A DNA stretch of 64,000 nucleotides from Lepas anatifera (GCA_034440635.1 JAOTON010000897.1:248001-312000); one strand, 5' to 3'. Shown: positions 1-11,569, counted from the first letter of the stretch. A program made the numbers and translations. The notes: generated by a model not told the origin, from the sequence alone.

Positions 1-30
1 ATATATATATATATGTATATATATATAGTT
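1..30. repeat. AT dinucleotide run at window edge
   Basis: Short alternating AT/TA tract cut by the window start. From 31 to 191 nothing is recognised except a few imperfect repeats of a short CATCAACG-type motif. Confidence 0.8.
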
Positions 31-189
31 TCGTATACTGGAACGTTTGTGAACAAACTTTCAACATCCAGCGAGGCGATGATGCCTTGTGGCTTGTGAG
101 ATCTCAAATTTTCAAGGAATTTCATCACCATCAACGAAAATATAGAAACTATAGAAATCATCAACGGAACCATAGAAATTATATTGAAC

Positions 190-191
<2 letters not shown>

Positions 192-248
<57 letters not shown>
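192..248. repeat. (TA)n microsatellite
   Basis: Uninterrupted TA dinucleotide tract of about 57 bp. The tyrosine/isoleucine-rich open frames across it are artefacts of the repeat. From 249 to about 726 the sequence is AT-rich and I see no gene or recognisable element. Confidence 0.95.
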
Positions 249-251
<3 letters not shown>

Positions 252-726
252 TATACTTGGGTAGCAGTTTATTGTTGATGCAAGTTTGGTTGAAAATGAC
301 CGCGTTCCGGGAGTTTACCAGCTTTTTTTGTATTTTTTCTAAAGAACACATTCTTACATTCTTCCTTATCTTACACTTTCATTCTTACTCTTACTCTTCC
401 ACATTCTTACTCTTATTGTCAAGTTCTGATATAATATTCCCAATAAAGTCATACAGTTTGACTACCGGTTTCGTCTATTCATGAGACATTATCAAGTCCT
501 ACATGTTTTACTGGAAAATAGAATTGTAACGATTCGTTCTATCTACATACGTTCGAAAAGTATCTAATATTTGTGCAAACTGTTATCATTTCTTTTAACA
601 AATTGGGTATCAATATGCATGCTAGAATTCCAAGATCTCCTTCCTTTTCAAAGACACCACATATATAAGAACACTATATAAAACACGCAAATAAGACACT
701 TGCTCAAATCACTTATTTTTGCCGAT

Positions 727-1650
727 TCAAGTTATGGAGACCCATCGCTTAACGTCAAGATCCCTAGGTGCTCCCGCTGGTTGTTGAGCGCAGGTCGGCG
801 GATTTGGATCAGGACTGCCTCCATTATCTTTAGACTTCGCGGGTTGCTTTCGTGGGCGAGGATCCGTGTGTTCTCCACCAAAATCCTGGTGTCTGATGTT
901 GGTGTTTTGTTCTGTGGCCATGTGTTGTTGAGGGCCGCCATTCTGGAGGTGACAAGTGAGGCGTCTTGATGGGGAAGTTGTTGTGTGACCAATATAGGCT
1001 ACTCGTGGGTTTTGAGGCTTGCAGTCCTCATGAGGGCAGGTAAATTCGTAAACTATATTGGTGCACTTGAGTGTTGGGCTTGGGGTCGAGTTATTTTTTA
1101 AGATGAGGCTGGATGTTGTTTTCGTTTTGTAATTGATACGCAGGTTGAGAAGGTCATTGTCCTTGGGGATGACATTCCTGCGGATAATGTTTTTGAGGAC
1201 CTGCTCATCAATTTCATACGACGATGTCATTTGGTTTTTTGTAATAGAGGACATGGGTTTGTCCTTGGTCCTTGTGCTGCATTTTGGTCGGGTTCATAAA
1301 GTTATTCAGGAGAGTTTTTATTTCTCGGTCGATTTCTGCTGCTGGGTAGTTGTTGTTAGTAAGCAGTTGTCGGACGGTGTTTAGTTCCTGATCCAGCAGG
1401 TGCCACGAACTGCATGTTTTTAAGGCGCGCCGTATGTACATTTTAATGACGCCCTTCTTGTACCGTGCTGGGCATTCGCTTAATGCATTTAAGCAGCGTC
1501 CTGCATCTGTTTTTTTCTGTGGACGGTTGTGTTGCAGTGCCCATGTTCCGTGTCTAGGGCTATGTCAAGGAAAGACAGCTTTCCATTCAGCCGTATTTCA
1601 TAAGTGAACTTCAAAACAGATTTCTTTTTCAAGCTCGCTTTGTAAGCGAG
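727..1650 (-). pseudogene. Penelope-like element, 3' part: RT thumb and GIY-YIG endonuclease (broken)
   Basis: Read on the minus strand, 1650 to 1214 gives LSFLDI followed by a TTVHRKKTDAGRCLN-type block and a CSSWHLLDQEL-type connecting region. These are typical of the thumb and linker of Penelope-like reverse transcriptases. The frame then shifts near 1235 into a GIY-YIG endonuclease with an IVYEFTCPHEDC cysteine cluster and a YIGHTTTS core. A second shift near 950-990 leads into the conserved end (ILAHESNPRSLKIMEA, then RPALNNQ). Penelope-like elements carry RT and GIY-YIG on one protein, so at least two frameshifts make this copy dead. The upstream RT palm is missing; the fragment abuts a (TA)n tract. 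The family call comes from motif order and is confident. The exact clade is not resolved. Confidence 0.8.
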
Positions 1651-1672
1651 CTTGAAATCCAATATCCAATAT

Positions 1673-1674
<2 letters not shown>

Positions 1675-1729
<55 letters not shown>
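1675..1729. repeat. (TA)n microsatellite
   Basis: Pure TA tract directly next to the truncated end of the Penelope-like fragment. It may mark the original insertion junction or a later expansion. Confidence 0.95.
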
Positions 1730-1730
<1 letters not shown>

Positions 1731-1844
1731 CATTCGATTCGGATTGCTGCGAGGATTCGAAGAGCTTAAATTTTTTCTCTATCTTTACTTGTTCAGATGT
1801 AATGACCGAAAACCTTCGTTGACATGTTATCCCTATGACGAAAA

Positions 1845-1992
1845 ATGGTTCAAACGTTTTTGATAGAGACGTGGTGGGCTACCCAACGCCGTTTACCGTT
1901 TTTGCTATCTAGCGTGGTTTTCGAGATCTTAGGGGGTCGGGTACCCCCGTCAAAGCGAAGGTGGCTCAGACCCCCGTCAATGCGCGTGTTAA
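1845..1992. repeat. Element terminus ending in TTAA; inverted copy at 4929-5085
   Basis: This block ends in GCGCGTG followed by TTAA (1989-1992). Its reverse complement recurs at 4929-5085, which starts TTAA then CACGCGC. Both contain the same stretch around CGTTTACCG and CAACGCCG. A TTAA border with a GC-rich inverted end resembles the other TTAA-bounded elements in this window. The left copy lies outside and the right copy inside the hAT-like element at 3989-9873, so they are probably two ends of different copies. No transposase is visible. Confidence 0.5.
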
Positions 1993-3060
1993 CACCCGCA
2001 CTGGAGAGGGATCTGACACTAACGCGCGTTGGAGGGGGCCTGGTAGGCTTCCTCTCCTAAGGTTGGGGTGGGTGGGGGCTATTGTGTTCTACTAAATGAC
2101 CAATTCTCATTGACCCAGCCAATATCTTCAAGGCCTGACGAGGTCTTAAATGTCAAATATTGGCCATGCTGGAGACCTATTGGGAAATGCCGTGACTATG
2201 CGGGAAAAAGGCGGGAATACGCTTGAGGCGGACCAGGGTCATAGAGGGAAGGTCGCAAAGAATTTTTCCTACAATTTTAGGGTCCAATCAGGTCATTCAA
2301 GGTCATCGACCTATGATTAATAATAATAATTGTTGTTGGGGTTTAACTACGCACCAACTGCCAGGGTCATACGGCGTCGCCAACTCTCACCCTGTTGGAA
2401 GGGATTTTGGGGATCAGATCGACTTATTCAGAGGCTCCGCCTGGACTTGAACCCGGAACCAGTGGCTTAGAAGACAAGGGTGCTATCCACTAAGCCACCT
2501 CATCCCCTCGACCTATGAGGTCACAATATGGTATACTACCTATAATGTACACTATGACTATCACTATAGCAACTGTTTAGCGGAAAATGAGGATTGATCT
2601 TTGTCAATGACCTTTGACCTTGACCTTTTCATTGAGGCACCTTAACTATGACGTCATAGCATAATATACGTCAAAACGGGTAACGCCATTTGACCAGAAG
2701 CACTGGGGTCAATGACCGTGAAAGTGCTGATGTGGCCTTGACATGTGAGCTTTGACCTTGATCCTTAACCTTCATGTGAGGTGACCGTGACACATAATTC
2801 CGGTTATATGACGTTATAACGTCACCACTCGGTCTCCAATGCAAGCGAACTGGTCCGACCGCGCGTTTGTGGCCATTTCAAAGTGCTGGTCTGACTTTGA
2901 AAGCTTATAAGTTAAAATCCAATTCGACCGATTTTCAAAGTTCTTGCAGCAATTGACGGACCGTTACATTCTGTCAAATGTGGCGCAGTATCGTTTTTCG
3001 GCTACGACCGGTTCGCTGGCCGCCTTTGGAAAAATAGGTGGGGGCCTGCGAGCCCCCCCG
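1993..3060. repeat. Non-coding repeat region rich in TGACCT/AGGTCA hexamers
   Basis: Apart from the SINE at 2317-2507, this stretch has no gene. It holds many TGACCT and TGACCTT motifs, for example around 2605-2640 and 2750-2770, and resembles the interior of the TTAA-bounded elements seen later in the window. It is probably a decayed member of that group. I cannot set its right border; it is drawn at the G-rich tract near 3045-3060. Confidence 0.4.
2317..2507 (-). mobile_element. tRNA-derived SINE with 11-bp target duplication
   Basis: On the minus strand the element begins with a tRNA-like head with an A-box-like GGCTTAGTGGATAGC and a B box GGTTCAAGTCC. The body follows with the core CAACAGGGTGAGAGTTGGCG. 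It ends in a short ATT-rich tail. The 11-bp repeat TCGACCTATGA flanks it on both sides (2306-2316 and 2508-2518), which is a target-site duplication expected of LINE-driven insertion. The same core recurs near 17350, 24250, 6560 and 43070, so this is a family. It is non-autonomous and has no ORF. Confidence 0.85.
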
Positions 3061-3988
3061 TTCAGTGCGCATGATTTATAAAGCACATAACATACAGGAT
3101 AAAGATAAAGGTAAAACAACAGCTAGAATGCCAAAACAATTCCTCGGATTAGGTAAGTCTTGCTTTAGAACCTTTAAGAAGCTGAAGTATGTACAAGGCA
3201 GGACAATTTCCAAAGCTTGTCCATTGGAACAAAATGTTTTCAAACAAAAGTATTTTTGAAATCATACATACATCAGCAGGATTCACCCCCTCTGTTTTCA
3301 CTTGAATTCACGGAGACACTCCCTCTGTTTTCACTTGAATTCATGCAGAAATTGTTGTGTGCAATCAGAATAAAAAATTAAAATAATGAAATGGACACCA
3401 TGGTAATAATTATTTTCCTGAAACCCTTTCCCAAGTGCCTGGCTTTTTCAAAATTGAAATATATTGCCCTGATTGAAATAAAAATGAACTACAGGTTTAG
3501 AATTAGCCCTTCGAAAGGGAATGTGGCACCTTGGTCGAATCTCGGAATTTAGTTTAATTAGGGGAACTTTTAGCCGAAGATCAAGGAGGCGTCCATGATT
3601 TCTCTGAAAGATGTACAATGAGCTCAATATTTTTATTTTTAAAATGCTCTTAGGGAAAGAAATAAATATCTGCCTGTGGATGATGTAATGATCTGGCAAC
3701 CACCACCATGTTCAATACGCTTCAAGGGCTTCGATTGGCTGATACTCACCGTGACGTCAGCATATGTCGTCTCAACAACAGCCATGGCAAGTGTGGCGTG
3801 CTGCTAAGGGTACATGAGGGGTAAATTTCAGGTAGGTTTTGGCTTTTTCTACGGAAACCCCGAGTTCCAAGACAAATGATATATTGAGTGCCGGGTTTTC
3901 CGACTTGCTTTACAATTTGGCTATCTCAGTTAAAATCACGTTATGAAGGTGCCACATTCCCTTTAAGCAGTAAAGCATACTGGCTACA
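3061..3988. other. No gene recognised
   Basis: AT-rich unique-looking sequence. It contains a short tandem duplication of a CTCCCTCTGTTTTCACTTGA motif near 3286-3345. No open frame resembles a known protein and no element boundary is evident. Confidence 0.5.
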
Positions 3989-4928
3989 CAGGGGCGTAGG
4001 AACGGTTTGAAAAGTGGGGGGCCAGCCCTAGAGGGGGCCCACCTCAAGGCAGGCCATTTTTTAACATGTTAAGTGGGGGGCATTTGCCCCCAGTCGGCGA
4101 AATGCCCCCCCCCAGTGAAATAGACAGGACATGACTTAAAAGTGCCCGAATGCAGACTCACCTAACGAAAATAAGACACACTACTACTCTATAATTATAA
4201 CTTTGTTCTATTTCTGGTCCCGAATCGGCAATCTCAAAAATTGTGTTCACCTGTGGCTGTATACTTCATCCTGCAAAGACGAAACAAAGCGCGAAGCTAC
4301 AGGAAATCCCGGCAAAGCAGCCTCAGCATCAACTAATAACAACACTAGAGATGAGCGCTGGCCTACAACCAATCAAACATCCTGTTCTATCCGACCGGAA
4401 ACCCACATCCCAGCCAGTACCGTGACATTGCATAATGCTCTCATTTCACACGCAGTCAGTTGTCAGCGCTAAGAGCTCGTTCGTGGATAAGACGAGACAT
4501 GGTGTAGTCAAAGTGCTTAAGTCTGGTTGCTGGTGTGGTGGTATGAAGTTATTCATTATTGTGGTGCATAAATAAGGGTCGCCACCGACAAAAAGTGAGT
4601 GGGCCAGCCAGACTTCCAGCTGGTGCTGACAGAAAACTTTCCACGTTAGTACCAAACCACTTTTCGAATTTGGGCTCCTTGTTGCCTTCCGAAGCGGCTG
4701 GCTATACAAATTTCCGGTTTGCTCCCATTTTGACTGAGATCGGGAAATTGTTAGTAAAAAATTGGGAGGGAGGAGGGGGTGATTGATGATGCTAAGAAAT
4801 CTTCTGGTTATGTGGATATAATCATTCGATGGCCATGCGGGGTTGGAGTGGCACCCCTAGCTTCCTATTAGATGGGTAGTGCGCTTAAGATATTGCGTCA
4901 AGTCGATATCAAACTGTCAACAATTGTT

Positions 4929-5085
4929 TTAACACGCGCATTGACGGAGGTCTGAGCCGCCTTCATTTCGACGGAGGGGGCATGTAACCCCCTCCCCTAG
5001 GATCTCAAGAACCACGCTAGATAGGGAAAAACGATAAACGGCGTTGGGTAGCTCATATACTTCTCTATCAAAAATATTTGAGCCA
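4929..5085. repeat. TTAA-bounded inverted-repeat block (partner of 1845-1992)
   Basis: Starts TTAACACGCGCATTGACGG and is the reverse complement of 1845-1992. It lies inside hAT-like element B1, directly upstream of the Penelope-like fragment. Confidence 0.5.
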
Positions 5086-5289
5086 TTTTTGTCAGGTCAC
5101 ATTTAAACGTTGATAAGTTTTTTTTTAAACGTTGATAAGGGCAGGTCGCCTTCCAAACCTCTCCTTTAGATTTCCTGATACCGGTAAGACGTTTCCAGAA
5201 CCTTCGAACAGGATCGTAGAGTCTAGCCTTCAAAAACTAAAACGATGATCTTCTGCGTACGTATAAAAGTCACAGAGTAGCTACCCATA

Positions 5290-6327
5290 ATGTAACGGCT
5301 GAGCAACGTAATCTTGTCCATGAAGTCGCAAAAAACAAAAATTTCATAGTTAAACAGAGCGACAAATGTAAGGGTTTTGTAATTCTAGACAAAGATGCCT
5401 ATATAAACAAGGTGAACACTATCTTAGATGACCCAGAGAGCTATGAAAAGTTAAGAAAGAATCCTGTTTAGAATGTGGAAGCCAAAACCAAACGTACGCT
5501 TAAAAAGCGTTGCGAGGGGAAAACTGCCGGATGGGACAGTAACAGATCTAACCCCCGCGCATAGTAGAACCCCCGTATTTTATGGCTTACCTAAGGATCA
5601 TAAACCATTAGTCCCTCTCAGACCAGTCATATCTGCCTGTGGAGGGCCCACAGAGAAAACTTCCTGTTTGCTTGAGAGAATACTTAATCAACTTCTCCAG
5701 TTTGTGCCTACGCATATTTGGGATACCAAAGACTTTTTAAGGAGACTCTCAAATCACACTCAATCAGAAGGCATACCAGCAGGTAGCATTTTCTTCAGCA
5801 TAGACGTTGTCAATTTGTATGGAAACATACCCGTTCCTGAGGCTATCAAAGCGGTAGAAGCAAAGCTAGACAATCATTCACAGAATATTGATACTTTTGG
5901 CCTGACCAAAGACGACATTTCTAAACTTCTCGACCAGTGTCTGAGTGACAATGTTTTCTCATTTGGGGATCAGTACTACCGACATAAATTAGGGTTAGCT
6001 ATGGGGAATCCATGTGCACCTGCCTTGGCCATTCTGTTCTTAGATATGTTTGAAACCAATACGTTAGCTACATGTCCTGTCAAACCAGAGTTCTTGGTAA
6101 TGTACATTGACAATTATGCAGGTATCTTCTCGCATGGGCAGGAAGCTTTGGATGACTTCCTTAGCTACATGAATAGTAGACATCCACACCTAAAATTTAC
6201 CATGGAGCACACGGGTAGTGGGAGTGGGGTGCCCTATTTGGATACGTTAGTCACAGCAGAAACACACGGCCAAAACTCTAAGATGGCTTATAAAGATATC
6301 CTTCTTTACAGCATTATGTATTGAGTT
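5290..6327 (+). pseudogene. Penelope-like reverse transcriptase relic, active site mutated
   Basis: The first part (5290-5470) encodes a KQSDKCKGFVILDKDAY-type block, then meets a TAG stop just before 5473 and a frame change. The main open frame, 5473-6324, has PVFYGLPKDHKP, PLRPVISACGGPTEKTS, FFSIDVVNLYGNIPV and AMGNPCAPALA. This is the usual order of RT motifs in Penelope-like elements. The catalytic YxDD box reads YIDN, so the second catalytic aspartate is lost. The frame stops after a LKFTMEH...PYLDT block, well before the thumb and GIY-YIG domains. The stop, the frameshift and the YIDN box all indicate a dead copy. Its 3' end abuts the block conserved between the two B elements. Confidence 0.85.
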
Positions 6328-6338
6328 AGCTAAAGGGT

Positions 6339-6600
6339 GGTCACAATTAACCCATCTAGCTGAATTTCGATGCCTAAGATGTAGAGTTCCAGTACGGCTG
6401 CAAGTGCAACGTACTTGATGGCCAGCTTTGTGATGCCGAAAAGGTGGAGGCATGGTATTATAGTGGTTAGCAGCCTTGCTTTCCACGCGGCCCACTGGGG
6501 TTTAAGGCCCGGTAGATTCTTTGAGCAAGGAGCAATTTGGCTCCCGAGAAACCCTTCCAACAGGCAAAGAGTTAGCAATGCCATATAATTGGTCGTTGTT
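6339..6600. repeat. Conserved block of element B with tRNA-like SINE segment
   Basis: Matches 42840-43110 in copy B2. It contains an A-box-like TATAGTGGTTAGCA, a B-box-like GGGTTTAAGGC and then the SINE core CAACAGGCAAAGAGTTAGC. This looks like a SINE absorbed into the hAT-like element before the two copies separated. Its first ~97 bp recur inverted at about 7360-7455. Confidence 0.6.
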
Positions 6601-6689
6601 GCGTCGATAGGGCCCAAAAATATTGTTATTGTACCAAGGAGGTCCAGATTGCTGTTGATCCTTGGCACGAGTTTGATGTGCTGCACCCT

Positions 6690-7260
6690 TCGCCGCTTTT
6701 GTGCTGAGACCATGGACTACAGCGCAAGGTGCTGGCAAGACTCAAGGAGCTGGTCACCCTCATCACCGAGTTCCGATTTCCCTCACTCACTCCAGATGAA
6801 GATTAACAACAAGTTGGTAAACAGTCCCAGAAACGTCCTATTCTAGCTCTCCTGCCTCAGGATCCAGCCTTAGATTGTGCAATTGACTGTGATGCTGACC
6901 GTGTGCTCCTCTGAATCGTTCGCTGACTCCGAGGAGATCCTGATGACCATGGCACGCTCTGCAGCGAGGAGGAGAGGAGGATCATCTTCTACAAAAATCA
7001 TATCTATCAGAGGGGAGCAGGAGGTGGGGAACACCTCTCTCAGGCTGCGGACCCTGCCCTACGTCAGCACACAGATGAGCACCCTCAAGAAGATGGTTGA
7101 CTGAGACGGGGCCACCGAACCTATCATCACCTGCAGCTTGATCAAATCCAAGTTCCCAGGGTTCATGGGGAAGCCCATGGAGCTAGAGCACTTCGTCTGC
7201 CACACGCAGGCCATGGAGCTGTCTCTAGCTCCCACGTCTGTAAAGCAAATGACAGCTGCC
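6690..7260 (+). pseudogene. Unidentified coding-like segment inside element B1
   Basis: I do not recognise a family. One frame reads KVLARLKELVTLITEFRFP. After breaks it continues with QDPALDCAIDCDADRVLL, a segment with EEILMTMARSAARRR and IISIRGEQEVGNTSLRLR, a stop near 7104, then KSKFPGFMGKPMELEHFVC. Its base composition differs from the flanking AT-rich and satellite DNA and it looks like former coding sequence with stops and shifts. It is absent from copy B2. The best reading is a captured or retroposed host gene fragment carried by the transposon. An inverted copy of the 6339-6435 block follows at 7360-7455. Confidence 0.35.
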
Positions 7261-7359
7261 AGTAATGCCTCTCGTGCTGAAAGAGGGGTGATTTTATCGG
7301 ACGATGGGCCCAGCTCACCAAATTGATGCCCAGGATCAGCTGCAAGCAGGACCTCCTCG

Positions 7360-7455
7360 GCATCACAAAGTTAGCCATCAAGTAGATGGAACTTGCAATT
7401 AATCGGAAACTCTGTATTTTATACCTCGAAATACAGCTAGACTTATTGTGACCAT
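7360..7455. repeat. Inverted copy of 6339-6435
   Basis: The reverse complement of this stretch matches 6339-6435, both sharing GGTCACAAT, the TTTCGA block and CTTGATGGC(T/C)A. It brackets the unidentified coding-like segment with an inverted repeat of about 95 bp. From 7456 to 7960 the sequence is AT-rich and I see nothing further. Confidence 0.6.
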
Positions 7456-8319
7456 CCTTTGCCTGAATCAATCCCTACTGCTCTAAAGGAGCCCGTAATT
7501 ACCTAAATAGTGGTTTTCGTTTGTGTCACGAAATAGGTGGTTCAGGGCTAACTAGGTATAGAGAAGTGTGGTCATTTAGTATTAAGGCACTCTCTGTGGT
7601 TTTCTAAATATTGTTTCCCATTTTTTGAATGCGGTAAAAAAGCCGAAACATCTGCAAATATAAGGGAATTGCACTTGGTGAAAATGGTTTAAATGCCCCC
7701 AAAGACTTAAAAATACATTTTTCAGTCAAAAACGGGATAGGTATAAAAGCTTAAACAAATTTTGCTTTTGATTACTGTTTAGTATACCACAATAGAACCG
7801 GAAATCGTGGGGGAAAATCTCATTTCCCAATTTTTCATACATTGGCACAACCACCAACATGCACTAGATGTTTTTATACATGACTTCTTGCGTTCTTTTC
7901 TGCCGTTTCCTTTCATTGAATAGTTCCGTGTGGTTTTTTCGATTTTGTAGTTGAAGACGGCCGATCTCGTCACGCCTTTCGATGGCTGAGGGGCGGCTGT
8001 TGCTGGGCATTTGGTGCGGGGTGCTTGTCCAAATTAATTATCTTGTGATGGGAGCGATATGGGATGGCGTTTTATTGGGTTCAATTATCGGGGCTCTTTT
8101 GGAAACAGTCGAGCATTAGGTGTCTTGGGCTTTTCCACGAAGCGCTCCCCATCCAGGGGCTTGCAGGGGGCGTACTACAGAATTGGAACGTTCCCAGACA
8201 AGCTATCGGGCTAGCTTGGTTTTCTGTTTTATATTACAGTTGCTGTTACTTGTATATTCGGTGCGGGGGCCCACCACAGGAAAGTGGGGGGAGGGGCAGT
8301 AGCCCCTTGGCCCCCTGTG

Positions 8320-9720
8320 CGGCTCAGAGGCCGCCAAATTATCTTAGACGCCCCCAAGACCCAGACCATGGCTCAGGAACCCAAATCAGTCAGCTCAGGG
8401 GGCCCCAGACCAGTTCATGGTTCTCGAGACAAGCTTATCAAGAGACCCCACACAACACAGGGTCCCTAGAAGCTCAGCACAGAGAGCCCCAGACCCGCAC
8501 AGGGGGCCAAATTAACTTAGGGGCCCGGTTCAGCTCAGAGGTCCCAGGTCGGCTTCTATAGGGTCTCAAAACAGCTCTCAAGAAGCCTGTCCAAGCTCAC
8601 GGATCCCATCTCAGCTCAGTGACTCGAGAAAATTTCAAGGGCCCCAGACCAGCTCAGGGCCCCAGTTTAGCACAGTGGGCCCCAGATTAGCTTTGAAGGC
8701 CCAGCTTAGCTCAGGACCCCCAGATTGGCTGATATAGGGTCTCGTCGCAAACCAGCTCAAGGGACTCCATTCAAGCTCACGGTCCTCAGCTTAGCCCAGG
8801 GACCTTAAAAGATTTTAGGGGCCCCATGCCAGCTCAGAGGCCCCAGTTGAGCACGGGGGGTACCTCATTATCTTACGATCCCAGCTCAGCTTAGGGAGCC
8901 CAGGGTGGCTTACATATGGTCACAGAACAGCCCAAGAAACCATTCAAGCTCATGGCCCCGAGCTCAGCTGAGGAGCCCCAAAACTGTTCAGGGGGCCCAG
9001 ACCGTTTTAGGAGCCGCCCAATCCAGCACGGGTCGCCAAATAAGCTTAAGGCCCAGACTAGCTTTGAGGGCCCAGCTCAGCTCAGGGGCCCCAGGTTGGC
9101 TGATATAGGTTCTCAGAACAGCTCAGGGGCCCATTCAAGCTCACGGCCCCAGGTCAGCACCTGTAAAGTATTATAAAGGTTCCTAGACCACCTCAAGGGC
9201 CTTCAGTTCAACGGAGGGGCCCTTATTAGCTCATACGATCAGATAAGCTTAAGACCCCGGCTTAGCTAAGGGGCCCTTGTCGGCTTAAATAGGGTTTCGA
9301 AACAGTTCAGGGGTCGTATTAAAGCTTATCACCCCAAAGCTCAGCTCAGGGATAATCTGGGGCCCTTACTGTTTAAGGGCTCCAGATTAGTTTGGTGCCT
9401 CCCTTGCAGCACAGGGGCCCAGATTAGCTCAGGGGCCAATATCAACTTTGTGATGACAGCTCAGGTCAGGGGCGCCCACGATCGGCGAGTATAGGGGCTT
9501 TGGCCAGCTCAAGGGGTCCCCGTTCAAACTCACGGCTTCTAGCTCATCTTATGGACCTTAGAACACTTCATGCTGCCCAAGCCATCTCAGAGGTACTCAG
9601 CTCAGCTCAAGGGGCCCCAGATTAGCTCGTATAGCATCATAGGCCAGGTCAGGGGCCCCGAACAGGTCAGGGGGTCTTAAAATTGACTCATTAGACCTCA
9701 GATCAATCGGGGGCACAGGT
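8320..9720. repeat. Degenerate tandem array in the right part of element B1
   Basis: Many diverged units built on CAGCTCAGGGGCCCC and CCAGATTAGCTCAGG, roughly 30-40 bp apart. Similar units occur in the matching part of element B2 (43480-43884 and 48658-49250). The open frames here are chance products of the repeat. Confidence 0.75.
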
Positions 9721-9881
9721 GAGTTTAAGAGGTTTTCCAGGCAAGCTATTTGGTCAGTTTGGGTTTTTTGTTTGATATTACAGTTTCCGATATTTTTATC
9801 TCCCTTGAGGGGGGCCCACCGCAGAAAAATGGGGGGGGCATTGGTCCCCTGCTCCCCCATTCCTACGCCTATGTGGCTACA

Positions 9882-10240
9882 TATAACTTACCAACTCTCA
9901 AATACCTATGACCTTCAATACCATCCTGCCAGGGGTGCAGCCAAGCACCCCTGGCAGGGTGCACAGGGGGCATGTGGCCCCCCCATCGGTGCCGGAGTAC
10001 CCTTTGATCGGTAGGTGGTGTACCCCGTTTTGGCTGTGCCACTCGAAATTTAGTGCCCTACGCCGTTGAACCTGCATTCAAATAGACTGCATGTAGCGAT
10101 TAAAACTATTGTTTTACAATTTAGTGCCGTTTTGGTCAGCTAGGGCATTCAGTCGCGTTTCCAAGCACCCGGGGAAAGTATGGGCACCTAATCCGTGTCC
10201 AGCTAACGCCTCAATGCCTCTTCGTCGCCAATAATCGTAC
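9882..10240. other. No gene recognised; short GC-rich palindrome
   Basis: Contains the palindromic stretch AGGGGTGC ... GCACCCCT near 9932-9951 followed by a C-rich tract. It may be a remnant of a short TIR element. No coding sequence is seen. Confidence 0.4.
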
Positions 10241-11540
10241 GGGCGGAGCTAATTTGGTGCCCTTTCAGTTCATCTGTTGGCCCCTGAGCGCTGGTCTTGA
10301 CCCCTGAAGCTGATCACGTGCCCTCTGAGCTGATCTGGTGTCCTCCTGGGCAAATCATTGTGACCCCTGAACCTATCTAAAGATCTCTGAGTTAGTCTGA
10401 TGCCCCCGAGCTTGCCTGGTGCCCTATTAGCTGTTTTAGTGCCCCCTGAGCTGATCCGGGCCTCCTGAGCTGTTCTAATGCCTCCCGGAGTTTATTTGCT
10501 GTCCTCTGGGCCAATATGGTGCCTCTTGAGCTGATCAGGTGCCCCCCTGAGCTCATTATTGATGTCTCCTTAGAAGCTCTGGTGCCCCTGAGCTCGTCTG
10601 GTGCGCCCTGAGCCGATGTTGTGTCCCCTGAGCTGGTATATTGCTCCTTGAGCTGATCTAGGCCCCTGCTTTTGTCTGGGGGCTAGGAGCTGATCTGGGC
10701 CCCCGAGCTGATCGATCTGGTGCCCCCCCCCCCTGAGCAGATATGTTGCCCCTAAGCTGAACCAATGCCCCCTGAGTCGATCTTGGGTCTACTGAGCCAT
10801 CACTGTCCCTTCTGATCCCATATGATGCCCTCTGAGCTATTGTGGTGCCCCCTGAGCCTTGGTCTGGTACCCCCGAACTGATCTGGGCCCCGAGCTGGTC
10901 GAGGACCACTGAGCTGATCTGGTGCGCTATGGGCCGATCTTGTGTCCCCTGAGCAGCTCATGGGCTCCTGAACTTATTGAGCCCCGTCTTGATGATGGAT
11001 AAAGGGCTCCTGAGCTGATTTAGTGCTCCTGACTTGATCTGGCCCCCCAGATCTGACTTAGGGCCCCTGAACTGATCTGGGATCCAAGAGCTGATCTGAG
11101 GCCCAAGAACGGATCTGGGTCCTGGGGGTTACCCTGGCCTGGTATTGGCCCTGGGGGTACGTTGAGCTGGTCTGGGCGCTGCGCTTGTGAGAGCCCTTAA
11201 GTTAGCCTGAGGCCCCTGACGTGATCTGGCGCCTTAAATTAGTATGGGGCTCCTTGAGCTGGTTCAAGGCCCTATGAGCCTATCTGGGCTCATTCAGCTA
11301 TTCTGATGACCCCCATCTCTGGGGGCCACTGAGTTAGTCTAGTCCCAGGGCGAAGTATGAGCTGCTCTGGGGGGGGGGCTCTGATCCACCTTAGGGGTTC
11401 CCTGAGCTAGTCTTGAATGACAGAGAATAAGAACTCAGGGCCAACTCCCACCATCTTGGGGGGAGGGGGAGACCCTGAGCTAGTCTAATCCCTGGTGATC
11501 TGATCCCTGGGGGAGAGGGGGCAGCTTCTTCGAAGGGTTC
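10240..11540. repeat. Degenerate satellite array, GAGCTGATCTGGTGCCCC type
   Basis: About 1.3 kb of diverged ~30-bp units with the theme CCCCTGAGCTGATCTGG. It is the reverse-complement flavour of the arrays inside the B elements, so it is probably the inside of another, opposite copy that has lost its ends. No gene. Confidence 0.75.
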
Positions 11541-11569
11541 TGATCCTCACTAGGAGGCCCGCCGGCCTG

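Larger units (their letters stand above)
3989..9873. mobile_element. hAT-like non-autonomous element B1 (5.9 kb)
   Basis: The left end is CAGGGGCGTAGGAACGG and the right end is the inverted CATAGGCGTAGGAATGG. A perfect 8-bp target duplication, TGGCTACA, lies at 3981-3988 and 9874-9881. TIRs starting CAG with 8-bp duplications are the signature of the hAT superfamily. No hAT transposase is visible. The interior carries a Penelope-like RT relic, a SINE-like block, an unidentified coding-like segment and, near the right end, a degenerate tandem array. Left and right segments match the second copy at 42292-49396 in order, which confirms that this is one family. Copy B1 carries at least 1.3 kb (about 6600-7960) that copy B2 lacks. 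Confidence 0.88.

Noticed and set aside
191..484. Tyr/Ile-rich frames in (TA)n tracts, also at 22939 and 35841
   Set aside because: Direct translation of dinucleotide repeats.
6330..6440. Minus-strand peptide with GITKLAIK and LAAVLEL that recalls histone H4/H2A
   Set aside because: The similarity is to short pieces of two different histones in an unlikely order, and the sequence is part of a SINE-containing repeat shared with 42840-43000.
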